A stretch of 6,629 nt of DNA. Origin: an uncultured Fidelibacterota bacterium. Lineage in GTDB: Bacteria; Fidelibacterota; Marinisomatia; Marinisomatales; TCS55. The position numbers and the translations under genes are program-made. Below are positions 1 to 6,530 of this stretch, piece by piece. The first letter of the stretch is position 1; each line of letters opens with the position of its first letter. Below the pieces are notes generated by a model that saw nothing but the letters and a program-made list of their open reading frames with translations, was not told the origin of the DNA and searched no databases. The stretch is taken from assembly GCA_913041075.1 (NCBI GenBank), contig CAJWGZ010000056.1, positions 1 through 6,629 of the forward strand. The letters are read 5' to 3'.

Positions 1-321
1 GCCGGTGGCTATCAAGATTATTTATTTGGTTTTGGTATGCGCATGGCGATGTATTCCGGCTTGGCTGCCGCTCATAAACTATGTGGTGAATATTCCCTTG
101 CCCGTAGCAGCCATCGTGAATTGAACTTAAAACGGAAAATATCTTTTGCTAACCGCATCCTTTATGAGCAATTATCTCCAGCTACTATGTGTTATTGGGT
201 CGAACGATTCCACGTCAGCAAAGCTCCTCTGAATATTTTACGGAGAGCCTATGATTGGAACTGGAGAAAGTTAGTGCATTCCAATAACCTTAAAGACCAT
301 TATGCGGTACGCTTTTCTTAG
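1..321 (+). CDS. FAD-dependent oxidoreductase, geranylgeranyl-reductase-like (C-terminal fragment)
   Basis: The reading frame is open from the first base of the window to a TAG at 319-321, giving the last 106 residues of a protein whose start lies upstream. The first residues, AGGYQDYLFGFGMRMAM followed by SGLAAAHKL, resemble the conserved segment near the flavin in geranylgeranyl reductase-like and related FAD monooxygenase-fold proteins (typical form GEAAG..DP..G.GI..A..SG..AA). In that family this segment lies close to the end of the FAD-binding domain, and a helical tail follows, as here. These enzymes reduce or oxidise isoprenoid or other hydrophobic substrates; the substrate cannot be told from this part. 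The N-terminal GxGxxG motif is outside the window, so family membership rests on one motif. The ATG at 37 is internal and should not be taken as the start. The last 20 bases overlap the next gene. Confidence 0.6.
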   Translation, partial: AGGYQDYLFGFGMRMAMYSGLAAAHKLCGEYSLARSSHRELNLKRKISFANRILYEQLSPATMCYWVERFHVSKAPLNILRRAYDWNWRKLVHSNNLKDHYAVRFS

Positions 322-469
322 AGGACTGCAGGTATTTGGGATGGTTGTGATCATTTCTGGTCTCGCGACAGGAATACGCACGCGCAATATGGGCCTAGAA
401 CTATCTGCACTGGCCATTGGTGTGGGGATCTTTTTTGCGGCAAATTTCTTACTGGATAAAAGCAATTAA
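302..469 (+). CDS. Small two-helix membrane protein, function unknown
   Basis: This 55-residue reading frame starts with ATG at 302, inside the end of the flavoprotein gene, and stops at TAA 467-469. It begins MRYAFLRGLQVFG and contains two hydrophobic stretches: residues about 11-25 (VFGMVVIISGLATGI) and about 34-51 (ELSALAIGVGIFFAANF), joined by a short basic turn with RTRN. A basic N-terminus, a positively charged loop and the DKSN end are typical of a small helical-hairpin protein of the inner membrane. The 20-base overlap with the upstream gene and the lack of a good Shine-Dalgarno sequence suggest translational coupling. I recognise no family. It fills what would otherwise be a gap, and its composition is clearly membrane-like, so I regard it as a real gene. 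A later in-frame ATG at 341 would remove much of the first helix and is less likely. Confidence 0.62.
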   Translation: MRYAFLRGLQVFGMVVIISGLATGIRTRNMGLELSALAIGVGIFFAANFLLDKSN

Positions 470-521
470 TTATGAATCATAACCAGCGACTAGTAATTTC
501 AATCAAAGTGGAACAGGTATT

Positions 522-995
522 ATGACCAAACTTTGGAATGATCTGAAAAAAAATATGAAAGATTGGAGTACCGCTGCTGTAGAAAAAGCGGAAGAGGTCA
601 GCAAGATAGCAGTTGCAAAAACAGAGGAACTCACTAAAATAAGTAAGATCAAAATTGAGGAACACCAATTACAGCGGGAACTATCGAAAAATTACGAAGA
701 AATGGGCCGCATGGTGACCAGACATGCCAAAGATGATAATATGGTGAATTTTTCTGGTAATCAGGAATTTTTCAATCTCGTTGAAAAAATTGACAAGATC
801 CAGGTAGAAATTGATGCTAAGGAAGCAGCCATCCAGCGCATTAAAGAGGAATACGACCTGACAGATACAGATGTGAGCGCTGCCGTTAATGAAGCGGAAG
901 CAAACCTACATACAGATGAGAATCAAACCGATTTTGAAACCATAGTAGATACTGCTCCTGGGGAGGCATCTGAAGGAGATCCAAAAGAAGAATAG
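522..995 (+). CDS. Charged coiled-coil protein, function unknown
   Basis: The 157-residue product has no signal peptide or membrane segment and is probably cytoplasmic. It opens with an amphipathic stretch (MTKLWNDLKKNMKDW), followed by long Lys/Glu-rich helices at about 17-68 and 80-112. The first helix carries an imperfect 12-residue duplication, EKAEEVSKIAVA then AKTEELTKISKI. The last 45 residues are acidic and probably disordered, ending GDPKEE. The general plan (Trp-containing amphipathic start, 'EKTEEL.KI.K.K..' helix, second helix pair) resembles small uncharacterised helical proteins found in many bacteria, but I cannot name a family. ATG 522 is preceded by a weak GGAACAGG (511-517). 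The gene ends 8 bases before the sigma-factor start, so the two are probably co-transcribed and may be translationally coupled. A role in regulating the sigma factor is possible only by position; nothing in the sequence shows it. Confidence 0.8.
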   Translation: MTKLWNDLKKNMKDWSTAAVEKAEEVSKIAVAKTEELTKISKIKIEEHQLQRELSKNYEEMGRMVTRHAKDDNMVNFSGNQEFFNLVEKIDKIQVEIDAKEAAIQRIKEEYDLTDTDVSAAVNEAEANLHTDENQTDFETIVDTAPGEASEGDPKEE

Positions 996-1003
996 ATATC
1001 TGC

Positions 1004-1846
1004 TTGGCGAACCGTCCTGAAATAGGTAACAAACGTTCCCTTGTATTATACCTCGGGGAGATCAAAGACCTCGAACCCCTTGATTTAAAAGAAGAAATAA
1101 TACTGGCTCAGCAGGCCAAGAAAGGCGAATTAAAGGCCTTTAATAAATTGGTAACGCACAATTTGCGCTTCGTTGTTGCCGTAGCGAAAAAATTCCAAGG
1201 GCAGGGCCTCCCTTTTGAAGACCTAATCAATGAAGGCAACCTGGGGTTGATCAAGGCTGTTGATCGCTTCGATGAAACACGTGGCTTCCGCTTTATTTCA
1301 TATGCTGTATGGTGGATTACTCAAAGTATCCGTCAAGCAATTCAAAAAACTGGACGTGTAATTAGATTGCCTGCTCACGTACGTGAATCGATGGGGAAAT
1401 TGTACCGTCAATCTCTGGAATTGGAGCAGAATATTGAAAGAGAGCCAACGGCAGAAGAACTTGCCGAAATAACGCAGACATCACCGGAGTGGGTGGATGA
1501 TCTGATCAAGGTCTTCAGTGAACCGGTTTCCCTTGATGAACCTATCGGAGATTCAGAAACGGCGCTGTTACAACTTATGGCTTCAAACGATCCCCGACCA
1601 GAAGCAACGCTGATGAAGAAGAGCCTGGAAAAGGAAATCATGACCGTTGTACATACCCTGGGCGAACGAGAAAAAATAGTTATTACACATTATTTTGGTA
1701 TTGGGGGTAGCAAACAGAAAAATTTGCAGGAAATCGCCTATGAACTACAACTTACGGGCGAACGTATTCGTCAGATCAAGGACCGTGCCCTGCAGCGTTT
1801 GCGCCACGTCACGCGCTCACAATTACTTAAGATTTATATCGGCTAA
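1004..1846 (+). CDS. rpoD: RNA polymerase sigma-70 factor, primary type lacking region 1.1
   Basis: This 280-residue protein directs RNA polymerase to promoters. Region 1.2 lies at about 11-40 (SLVLYLGEI). Region 2 lies at about 41-112 and contains NLRFVVAVAKKF, DLINEGNLGLIKAVDRFD and the -10 melting helix with the paired tryptophans W103-W104. Region 3 (about 115-195) begins GRVIRLPAHVRE. Region 4 (about 205-268) contains LGEREKIVITHYFGI and the -35 helix-turn-helix ending TGERIRQIKDRALQRLRH. The size, the missing region 1.1 and the RSQLLKIYIG tail match the housekeeping sigma of Bacteroidetes and relatives, which is about 285 residues. A group 2 paralogue is not excluded. The frame has no ATG near its beginning, so I take TTG 1004. 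The strongest Shine-Dalgarno-like run, AAGGAG at 973-978, is too far upstream for it, leaving the exact start uncertain. T106 replaces the usual Arg after WWI. Confidence 0.9.
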   Translation: MANRPEIGNKRSLVLYLGEIKDLEPLDLKEEIILAQQAKKGELKAFNKLVTHNLRFVVAVAKKFQGQGLPFEDLINEGNLGLIKAVDRFDETRGFRFISYAVWWITQSIRQAIQKTGRVIRLPAHVRESMGKLYRQSLELEQNIEREPTAEELAEITQTSPEWVDDLIKVFSEPVSLDEPIGDSETALLQLMASNDPRPEATLMKKSLEKEIMTVVHTLGEREKIVITHYFGIGGSKQKNLQEIAYELQLTGERIRQIKDRALQRLRHVTRSQLLKIYIG

Positions 1847-1889
1847 TTGCTATTGAAAAAGATCATTCTCAGAACAATTTAAAAGACAT

Positions 1890-1919
1890 TTGTAATAATG
1901 GTGTGGATCGATGTAAAAT
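1890..1919 (+). promoter_or_regulatory. Candidate sigma-70 promoter upstream of the M23 peptidase gene
   Basis: In the 105-base gap after the sigma gene, TTGTAA (1890-1895) and TAAAAT (1914-1919) are separated by 18 bases. They match the classical -35 (4 of 6) and -10 (5 of 6) hexamers. Transcription would begin near 1926, leaving a leader of about 25 bases before ATG 1952. The same stretch can be read as a loose Bacteroidetes-type promoter (TTTG at 1889-1892, then 21 bases, then TAAAATGG), though the second box is poor. In AT-rich intergenic DNA such matches arise by chance, so this is only a candidate. Confidence 0.3.
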
Positions 1920-1951
1920 GGCTCGGTACAATCCTAGGAATGTCCTAAGCA

Positions 1952-2896
1952 ATGTTTAAAAGACGTAATAAAAGAGTTGGTGAGGATCACCGCTATATCT
2001 TCATATCCCATCATGACGAAGGTGTAGGGCAGTGGGATCTCTCTAAACGGCAATTGCTGGCGATTGTCGGCCTGTGTATTGCCATCGTTGGTAGTGGTTT
2101 ATTTATTACAACAGACTATCTGACCAAAGTTTTATATCAGACAAAATTGAAGAGTCTGAAGCGTGATTATAATCAACTGTCACTGACCCTGACTGACTTA
2201 CAGCAGCAAATGGATCTATTATCCACACATGTGGTTGACATTGAGGAAAAGGATCGCGCGTTCCGTACCTATGCAAATTTGCCACAGATCGATAAGGATA
2301 TTCGCAAGTTGGGTATTGGAGGCATGGAGGTCGCAAAACCAGTAACAATGGATAATGTTTCATCCAGTCCGGAAAGCAGGCTTCTGGATCTGGAAATGAA
2401 TGTAGATATGCTGACCAGGAAGGTAAAACTGGAGTTGGCTAGTTACTCGGATATATATAATAAAGTTATCAAGGAATCAGACCGCGTGAAGTCTATGCCA
2501 TCGATTCGGCCGGTTCAGGGTGGGTATTTGAATTCTGGTTTCGGTTATCGCAATGATCCATTCACCCAAAAACCCCGTTTTCATTATGGGCAGGATATTA
2601 CAGTATCATCCGGTTCAAAAGTGTATGCACCAGCAGATGGTGTGGTTAAATATGCAGCGCGGCAGGGTGGTTTTGGTAAGGTCATCAAACTTGAACACGG
2701 CTATGGCTATCGGTCAATATTTGCGCACCTGTCAAAATTTTATGTAAAGTGGGGACAAAAAGTAAAGCGGGGCGATCTGATCGGTCAGACGGGAAATACC
2801 GGTCGTTCAGCCGGCCCTCATTTGCATTATGAAATTCACCGGAATGGTGTCCCCCAAAACCCATTGGATTATTTTTTCAGTGGGTACATCAAATAA
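1952..2896 (+). CDS. Membrane-anchored M23 (LytM-type) peptidoglycan endopeptidase
   Basis: The 314-residue protein is a cell-wall hydrolase predicted to cut peptide cross-links on the outer face of the inner membrane. Residues 1-33 form a basic cytoplasmic head that includes the YIFISHHDEG segment. One membrane helix lies at about 34-54, and coiled coil follows at about 60-105 and 140-180. The M23 domain occupies about 186-309. The zinc ligands of the family are all present: H211 and D215 in HYGQD, and H292 in HLHYE. The catalytic histidines H259 (FAHLS) and H290 are also present, so the enzyme should be active. The C-terminal GNTGRSAGPHLHYEIH and NPLDYF are typical. An in-frame TAA at 1946-1948 lies two codons before ATG 1952, which fixes the start. 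The Shine-Dalgarno sequence is weak. Gaps of 105 and 53 bases on either side suggest its own transcript or a loose operon. Confidence 0.92.
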   Translation: MFKRRNKRVGEDHRYIFISHHDEGVGQWDLSKRQLLAIVGLCIAIVGSGLFITTDYLTKVLYQTKLKSLKRDYNQLSLTLTDLQQQMDLLSTHVVDIEEKDRAFRTYANLPQIDKDIRKLGIGGMEVAKPVTMDNVSSSPESRLLDLEMNVDMLTRKVKLELASYSDIYNKVIKESDRVKSMPSIRPVQGGYLNSGFGYRNDPFTQKPRFHYGQDITVSSGSKVYAPADGVVKYAARQGGFGKVIKLEHGYGYRSIFAHLSKFYVKWGQKVKRGDLIGQTGNTGRSAGPHLHYEIHRNGVPQNPLDYFFSGYIK

Positions 2897-2949
2897 TCTC
2901 CAGTATTTAATTCACATACCGCGGAGTTTCATTTTTAAGATTACAGGCA

Positions 2950-4272
2950 ATGGGTAAATCTTATTATCTGGAGACATATGGCTGTCAGATGAATGTGGCC
3001 GATTCGGAGTTAATCGCCGGGCTGTTGCACAAGCAAGGCTATGTTGTCAGTAAATCCATGGATAACGCAGACGCAATTTTTGTGAATACCTGCGCAATTC
3101 GAGAACATGCGGAAGAAAAGGTACATTCCCGACTGGGAGTATATTCGCAGATCAAACAAAATAGACCGGAGGTTATCATTGGTGTGCTGGGATGTATGGC
3201 CCAGCACCTGAAAGATGAAATTCTGGAATCCAAACCATACGTAGACATTATCCTGGGACCGGATTCTTACAGAAAACTACCGGTAATGCTCGACCGGAAG
3301 ATTGAAAATACAAATAGCCTGGTCGATACAAAGTTATCCCGTTTTGAGGTTTATGATAACCTTTTCCCGAGTCGACAAGGGGGTATCAATGCCTGGGTAT
3401 CCATTATGCGTGGTTGCGACAAATTCTGTACGTTCTGCGTTGTCCCATTCACCCGGGGCAGGGAAAGAAGTCGCAGTATCACTAGTATTGTTACTGAAGT
3501 TCACAAAGCAATAGCTGCCGGGCATGTAGAAATTACATTATTGGGCCAAAATGTGAATTCCTATCAGTATGATGATCAGAAATTCCAGCACCTGTTGCAG
3601 GCAGTCGCTGAAATACCTGGTGTGCAGCGTTTACGCTATACGTCGCCCCATCCGCAGGATATGACGGATGAACTCCTACGCGTTATGGCCAAACATGAAA
3701 ATATTTGTAATGCAGTGCATTTTCCACTACAAGCGGGTGCCAATCGAATCCTCAAGCGGATGAACAGGACGTATACTAAGGAACATTTCATTCAGCGGGC
3801 CCAGTGGATTCGTGAATTTCTACCGAATTGTGGTCTCAGCACGGATATAATTGTCGGTTTCCCTGGTGAAACAGAGGCTGAGTTTCAGGATACGCTGGAA
3901 GTGATGAATACCGTCAAATTTGATTCTGCATTCACTTTTAAATACTCACTACGGGCGGGCACGAAAGCGGCCGAATATTCAGATCAGGTACCGGAAACTG
4001 AAAAACAACAAAGATTAGAGGAAGTAATCAAACTGCAGAAACGTCATACTCTGAGTCGTAATAAAGCCATCATTGGCCGGGTTGAGAAGGTATTGGTGGA
4101 AAAGGTAAGCAAACGGTCAGCTACTCACTGGGCAGGCCGCACAGATTCGAATAAATGGGTCATATTTGAAAAAGGTGGTACGCAAATAAAAGATATAGTG
4201 CCGGTATTGATTACTGATGCAAAAGGCATTAGTTTGCACGGTCACTTAGTTAAGATAAAAGAAGCTGCCTAA
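2950..4272 (+). CDS. miaB: tRNA-2-methylthio-N6-dimethylallyladenosine synthase MiaB
   Basis: MiaB is a radical-SAM methylthiotransferase. It converts i6A37 of tRNAs reading UNN codons into ms2i6A37, using two [4Fe-4S] clusters, and acts after MiaA. The 440-residue length is normal. The N-terminal UPF0004 domain carries the three ligands of the auxiliary cluster: C12 in ETYGCQMN, C48 in VNTCAIRE and C82 in LGCMAQ. The radical-SAM motif CxxxCxxC is C156-C160-C163 in RGCDKFCTFCVVPFTRGRER. Further family signatures are LGQNVNSY, HFPLQAG, RMNRTYT and STDIIVGFPGE. A TRAM RNA-binding domain fills about 375-438. The NTCAIRE and GQNVNSY wording and the PFTRGRERSR motif favour MiaB over MtaB or RimO. 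ATG 2950 gives the canonical MGKSYYLETYGCQMN start. The stop overlaps the next start as TAATG. Confidence 0.97.
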   Translation: MGKSYYLETYGCQMNVADSELIAGLLHKQGYVVSKSMDNADAIFVNTCAIREHAEEKVHSRLGVYSQIKQNRPEVIIGVLGCMAQHLKDEILESKPYVDIILGPDSYRKLPVMLDRKIENTNSLVDTKLSRFEVYDNLFPSRQGGINAWVSIMRGCDKFCTFCVVPFTRGRERSRSITSIVTEVHKAIAAGHVEITLLGQNVNSYQYDDQKFQHLLQAVAEIPGVQRLRYTSPHPQDMTDELLRVMAKHENICNAVHFPLQAGANRILKRMNRTYTKEHFIQRAQWIREFLPNCGLSTDIIVGFPGETEAEFQDTLEVMNTVKFDSAFTFKYSLRAGTKAAEYSDQVPETEKQQRLEEVIKLQKRHTLSRNKAIIGRVEKVLVEKVSKRSATHWAGRTDSNKWVIFEKGGTQIKDIVPVLITDAKGISLHGHLVKIKEAA

Positions 4273-4589
4273 TGAAATTATTCAAAATTTTCAGCGGACT
4301 GTTGGTACTGGTACTTATTCTGATATTTTTACTGAAGAACACAGAAGAAGTAGCTATCGATCTAATATTTGCGCGTTATGACCAGGTGAAAATTGCCTTT
4401 GTGATGGTGGGTGCCTTGGCTGTAGGTATCCTTACTGGCTACGGGGTTGCGGTTATTTCAATTATTTCCGCCAAATCAGAGATTCGCTCCTTTAAGCTCA
4501 AGAATAGACGCTTGTCTGATGAGCTTAACGATCTGCGTAATGTAGCAATTGATGAAGGTATTTATGACAATGATGTCGGAGAAGATTAA
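4272..4589 (+). CDS. lapA: LapA-domain (DUF1049) inner-membrane protein
   Basis: The 105-residue protein has two hydrophobic helices, at about 5-22 and 40-66. Between them is a short segment, KNTEEVAIDLIFARYDQVK, of the kind that defines the LapA/DUF1049 family (typical 'xN...V.v.......v....v'). A short charged coiled coil follows at about 68-92, then an acidic end. Length and order match E. coli LapA (YciS, about 100 residues), which works with LapB in controlling lipopolysaccharide assembly. The gene starts on the last base of miaB's stop codon (TAATG) and is followed after only 2 bases by a LapB-like TPR gene, the same order as lapA-lapB in gammaproteobacteria. That synteny strengthens the call. 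Similar DUF1049 proteins exist in Gram-positive bacteria, so a link to LPS is inferred from context, not shown by this sequence. Confidence 0.8.
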   Translation: MKLFKIFSGLLVLVLILIFLLKNTEEVAIDLIFARYDQVKIAFVMVGALAVGILTGYGVAVISIISAKSEIRSFKLKNRRLSDELNDLRNVAIDEGIYDNDVGED

Positions 4590-4591
4590 TC

Positions 4592-5644
4592 TTGGACCTG
4601 ATAATTGTTTTAACAGTGCTGGCCATCACTGCGGCTGGCGGTATTTTTGCCTATTTCACTAGGCGTCCAAAACCTAGAAAAAATACAGATTCCCTCTATA
4701 CAGACGCACTGAATGCCATGGTGCGGGGTGATTCTGATGGAGCAATGCGTTTACTGCGGGATGTGGTCAGGCAGGATACTGATCATTTGGATGCCTATCT
4801 CCAATTGGGGGATATATTGCGGGAGGAAGGGAACCCCCAACAAGCTATAAAGGTGCACCACTCGCTCACGGTGCGCCCCGGCCTTAGTGAGAGCCTGCGT
4901 ATGCATATTCATAAATCACTAGCCCAGGATTATATGACTGTGCATGAACCAGTCCAGGCCCGGAAAGAAGCAGAAATGATCCTTAATATTGATAAAAAGG
5001 ATGTCTGGGCTACAGAATTTCTTCTCGATCTCGCGGAACAGAATCAAGATTGGGGTCAAGCGGCGCAATTGGTCAAAGCACTGGAAAAGGTGAAAAATGA
5101 AGCAGATATTACCCGACTGGCACGGTTCAAGGTTTACGAAGGTATGGAGAAATTTGAAAGTGATGATCGCATCGGTGCGGAGGGTTGTTTTCAGAAAGCA
5201 GTTGCCATGGCACCAAATTTTGGTTTACCCCATCTATACCTGGGTAACCTGTTCTCCGAAAATCGTGATCTTGTAAAAGCCATTGAACACTGGGAACAAT
5301 ACGCACTTCTGGATACAAAAAATGGATCATCAGTTTACTCCAAAGTAGAAGCGGCACTATTTGATCTGGGGCGCTTTAGTGAAGTAGAGAAATTCTACCA
5401 CCGGGCCCTGGACAAAAACCCTGAGAACTTAGATGCTTTGGCAAAGATCGCCAATGTCCTGGAAGAGAAAGGCGAACGCCAACAAGCACTTGAACTGGTA
5501 GAAGATGCCTTAGATCGCTATGAAGATTCTGTAAAACTACGGCTTATGAAGCTGAAATTGTCCCTGCAAGTAGTTCCACCGCCCCAGCTGGCCCAACAAA
5601 TAGATGATATGATTGAGATCATGACTACGAAATCAAACCAGTGA
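4592..5644 (+). CDS. LapB-like membrane-anchored TPR protein without rubredoxin domain
   Basis: The 350-residue product has one N-terminal membrane helix (about 2-22) followed by RRPKPRK, placing the bulk in the cytoplasm. About seven or eight tetratricopeptide units follow from residue 34 to 311, for example 65-97 (AYLQLGDILREEGNPQQAIKVH), 213-244 (PHLYLGNLFSENRDLVKAIEHW) and 280-311 (DALAKIANVLEEKGERQQALEL). The layout matches LapB (YciM), which in E. coli couples LpxC turnover by FtsH to LPS synthesis, and the gene directly follows lapA. Unlike E. coli LapB (389 residues), this protein ends at KSNQ. It has a single cysteine, C199, so it lacks the C-terminal rubredoxin-like metal site. I therefore call it LapB-like. 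TTG 4592 is the start, with GGAG at 4578-4581 about 10 bases upstream. The stop overlaps the next start by 4 bases (GTGA). Confidence 0.75.
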   Translation: MDLIIVLTVLAITAAGGIFAYFTRRPKPRKNTDSLYTDALNAMVRGDSDGAMRLLRDVVRQDTDHLDAYLQLGDILREEGNPQQAIKVHHSLTVRPGLSESLRMHIHKSLAQDYMTVHEPVQARKEAEMILNIDKKDVWATEFLLDLAEQNQDWGQAAQLVKALEKVKNEADITRLARFKVYEGMEKFESDDRIGAEGCFQKAVAMAPNFGLPHLYLGNLFSENRDLVKAIEHWEQYALLDTKNGSSVYSKVEAALFDLGRFSEVEKFYHRALDKNPENLDALAKIANVLEEKGERQQALELVEDALDRYEDSVKLRLMKLKLSLQVVPPPQLAQQIDDMIEIMTTKSNQ

Positions 5645-6516
5645 AGCAAATCCTAAAACCCATATCCTTGTTACTCTGTCTACATTGTGCAGTACTATTG
5701 GCCCAGGACATTGAACGTTACTTGGGACTCATAAATGAAGGCAGGATTGACGATGTACGGTCTGCGTTACCAGAATTGGAGGCTCTATATAAAAATGATC
5801 CCGGTGTTCAATACGTAAAAGCGCTTGTTACACTGGATGGGGAAGCAGCGTTGGTTATTTATCGAAATTTGCTAAAAAGCCACCCCGATCATGTTTATGC
5901 GGATGATGTCGCTATGAAAATCGGTGAATATCTTTTTTCACGCGGTCTTTATACTCAGGCCAGTAAACAGTTTCGTCTCGTACCGCTGGTATATACAACA
6001 ACAGAACACGTCCAGCGAGCCACTGATCTCATGGTCAATAGTTATACAGCCACCGGACAAAGAGATAGTGCGGCATATTATGTGCGCCAAATCCGGACCT
6101 TGCACCCGGACCTCGAATATGACCACTATGGAATGGCTACCTTGGTGGACCCACCGGGAGAAGCGAAATTAGTAAAACTGGATGAGGAAAAAGTTTCCGC
6201 AAAGATTAATAATAGAAACCAAACCTGGCCTTCCCCAAAACCAAATCCAACTATACCAAAACCGGGACCAAGTAAGACCAGGGATTTTGTAGCACAGGTC
6301 GGTGCATTCAGCAAATATGAGAGTGCGTTGCGGATCAAGAATTTACTGCTGCAAGGTGGGTTCAATGTGGAAATTGTTGAAGTCCCATCTGCAGGTAGGC
6401 GACTACATGCGGTACGTGTTTTACGTTTCTATAGCCTGGATGAAGCGGAAGCAGAAGGTGAGCGGGTCAAAGATAAGTATGGTCTCGAATATAGGGTGTT
6501 AAATCGGCCTGAATAG
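5641..6516 (+). CDS. Secreted SPOR-domain (peptidoglycan-binding) protein with helical repeats
   Basis: The 291-residue protein starts with a signal peptide (about 1-21, MKQILKPISLLLCLHCAVLLA), probably cut before QDIERY. No proper lipobox is visible, so I expect a soluble periplasmic form. Residues about 23-160 are helical and read like degenerate TPR units (EALYKNDPGVQYVKALVTLDG, then IGEYLFSRGLYTQASKQF), similar in style to YbgF/BamD-type repeats. A Pro/Lys linker at about 196-213 (WPSPKPNPTIPKPGP) leads to a SPOR domain at about 214-289. That domain begins DFVAQVGAFSKYESALRIKN and contains HAVRVLRFYSLDEAEAEGE. SPOR domains bind glycan strands stripped of stem peptides, usually at division sites. 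GTG 5641 overlaps the upstream stop by 4 bases, which indicates translational coupling and supports this start. The combination suggests a scaffold at the cell wall; its partner is unknown. Confidence 0.85.
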   Translation: MKQILKPISLLLCLHCAVLLAQDIERYLGLINEGRIDDVRSALPELEALYKNDPGVQYVKALVTLDGEAALVIYRNLLKSHPDHVYADDVAMKIGEYLFSRGLYTQASKQFRLVPLVYTTTEHVQRATDLMVNSYTATGQRDSAAYYVRQIRTLHPDLEYDHYGMATLVDPPGEAKLVKLDEEKVSAKINNRNQTWPSPKPNPTIPKPGPSKTRDFVAQVGAFSKYESALRIKNLLLQGGFNVEIVEVPSAGRRLHAVRVLRFYSLDEAEAEGERVKDKYGLEYRVLNRPE

Positions 6517-6530
6517 TCCACGGTATTATT

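Noticed and set aside
271..465. A 64-codon minus-strand open frame across the small membrane protein gene.
   Set aside because: It is antisense to two plausible + strand genes and has no recognisable domain; it looks like a shadow of the + strand frame.
472..525. A 17-codon open frame starting ATG 472 and ending TGA 523-525, overlapping the next start as ATGA.
   Set aside because: It has no Shine-Dalgarno sequence, no regulatory-looking codon run and is too short to separate from chance. It could be a coupling leader, but nothing supports that.
1935..1947. Inverted repeat TAGGA-ATG-TCCTA just before the M23 peptidase start.
   Set aside because: Only five pairs with a 3-base loop. It might slightly mask the ribosome site but is too short to call an operator or a regulatory hairpin.
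2897..2949. Possible terminator between the M23 gene and miaB (CTCC 2898-2901 facing GGAG 2923-2926, then a T-rich stretch).
   Set aside because: Four pairs with a loop of about 21 bases is not a credible intrinsic terminator.
5127..5357. A 76-codon minus-strand open frame within the TPR gene.
   Set aside because: It lies wholly inside a well-supported coding region and shows no protein family features.
5641..5703. Possible lipoprotein signal at the start of the SPOR protein (cysteines at residues 13 and 16).
   Set aside because: Neither cysteine has a proper lipobox before it (LLLC and CLHC), and hydrophobic residues continue past them to a normal signal-peptidase I type site.
6524..6529. 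TATTAT resembling a -10 box just before selC.
   Set aside because: Transcription would start inside the mature tRNA, and no suitable -35 is visible. Read-through from the SPOR gene or a promoter inside that gene is more likely.
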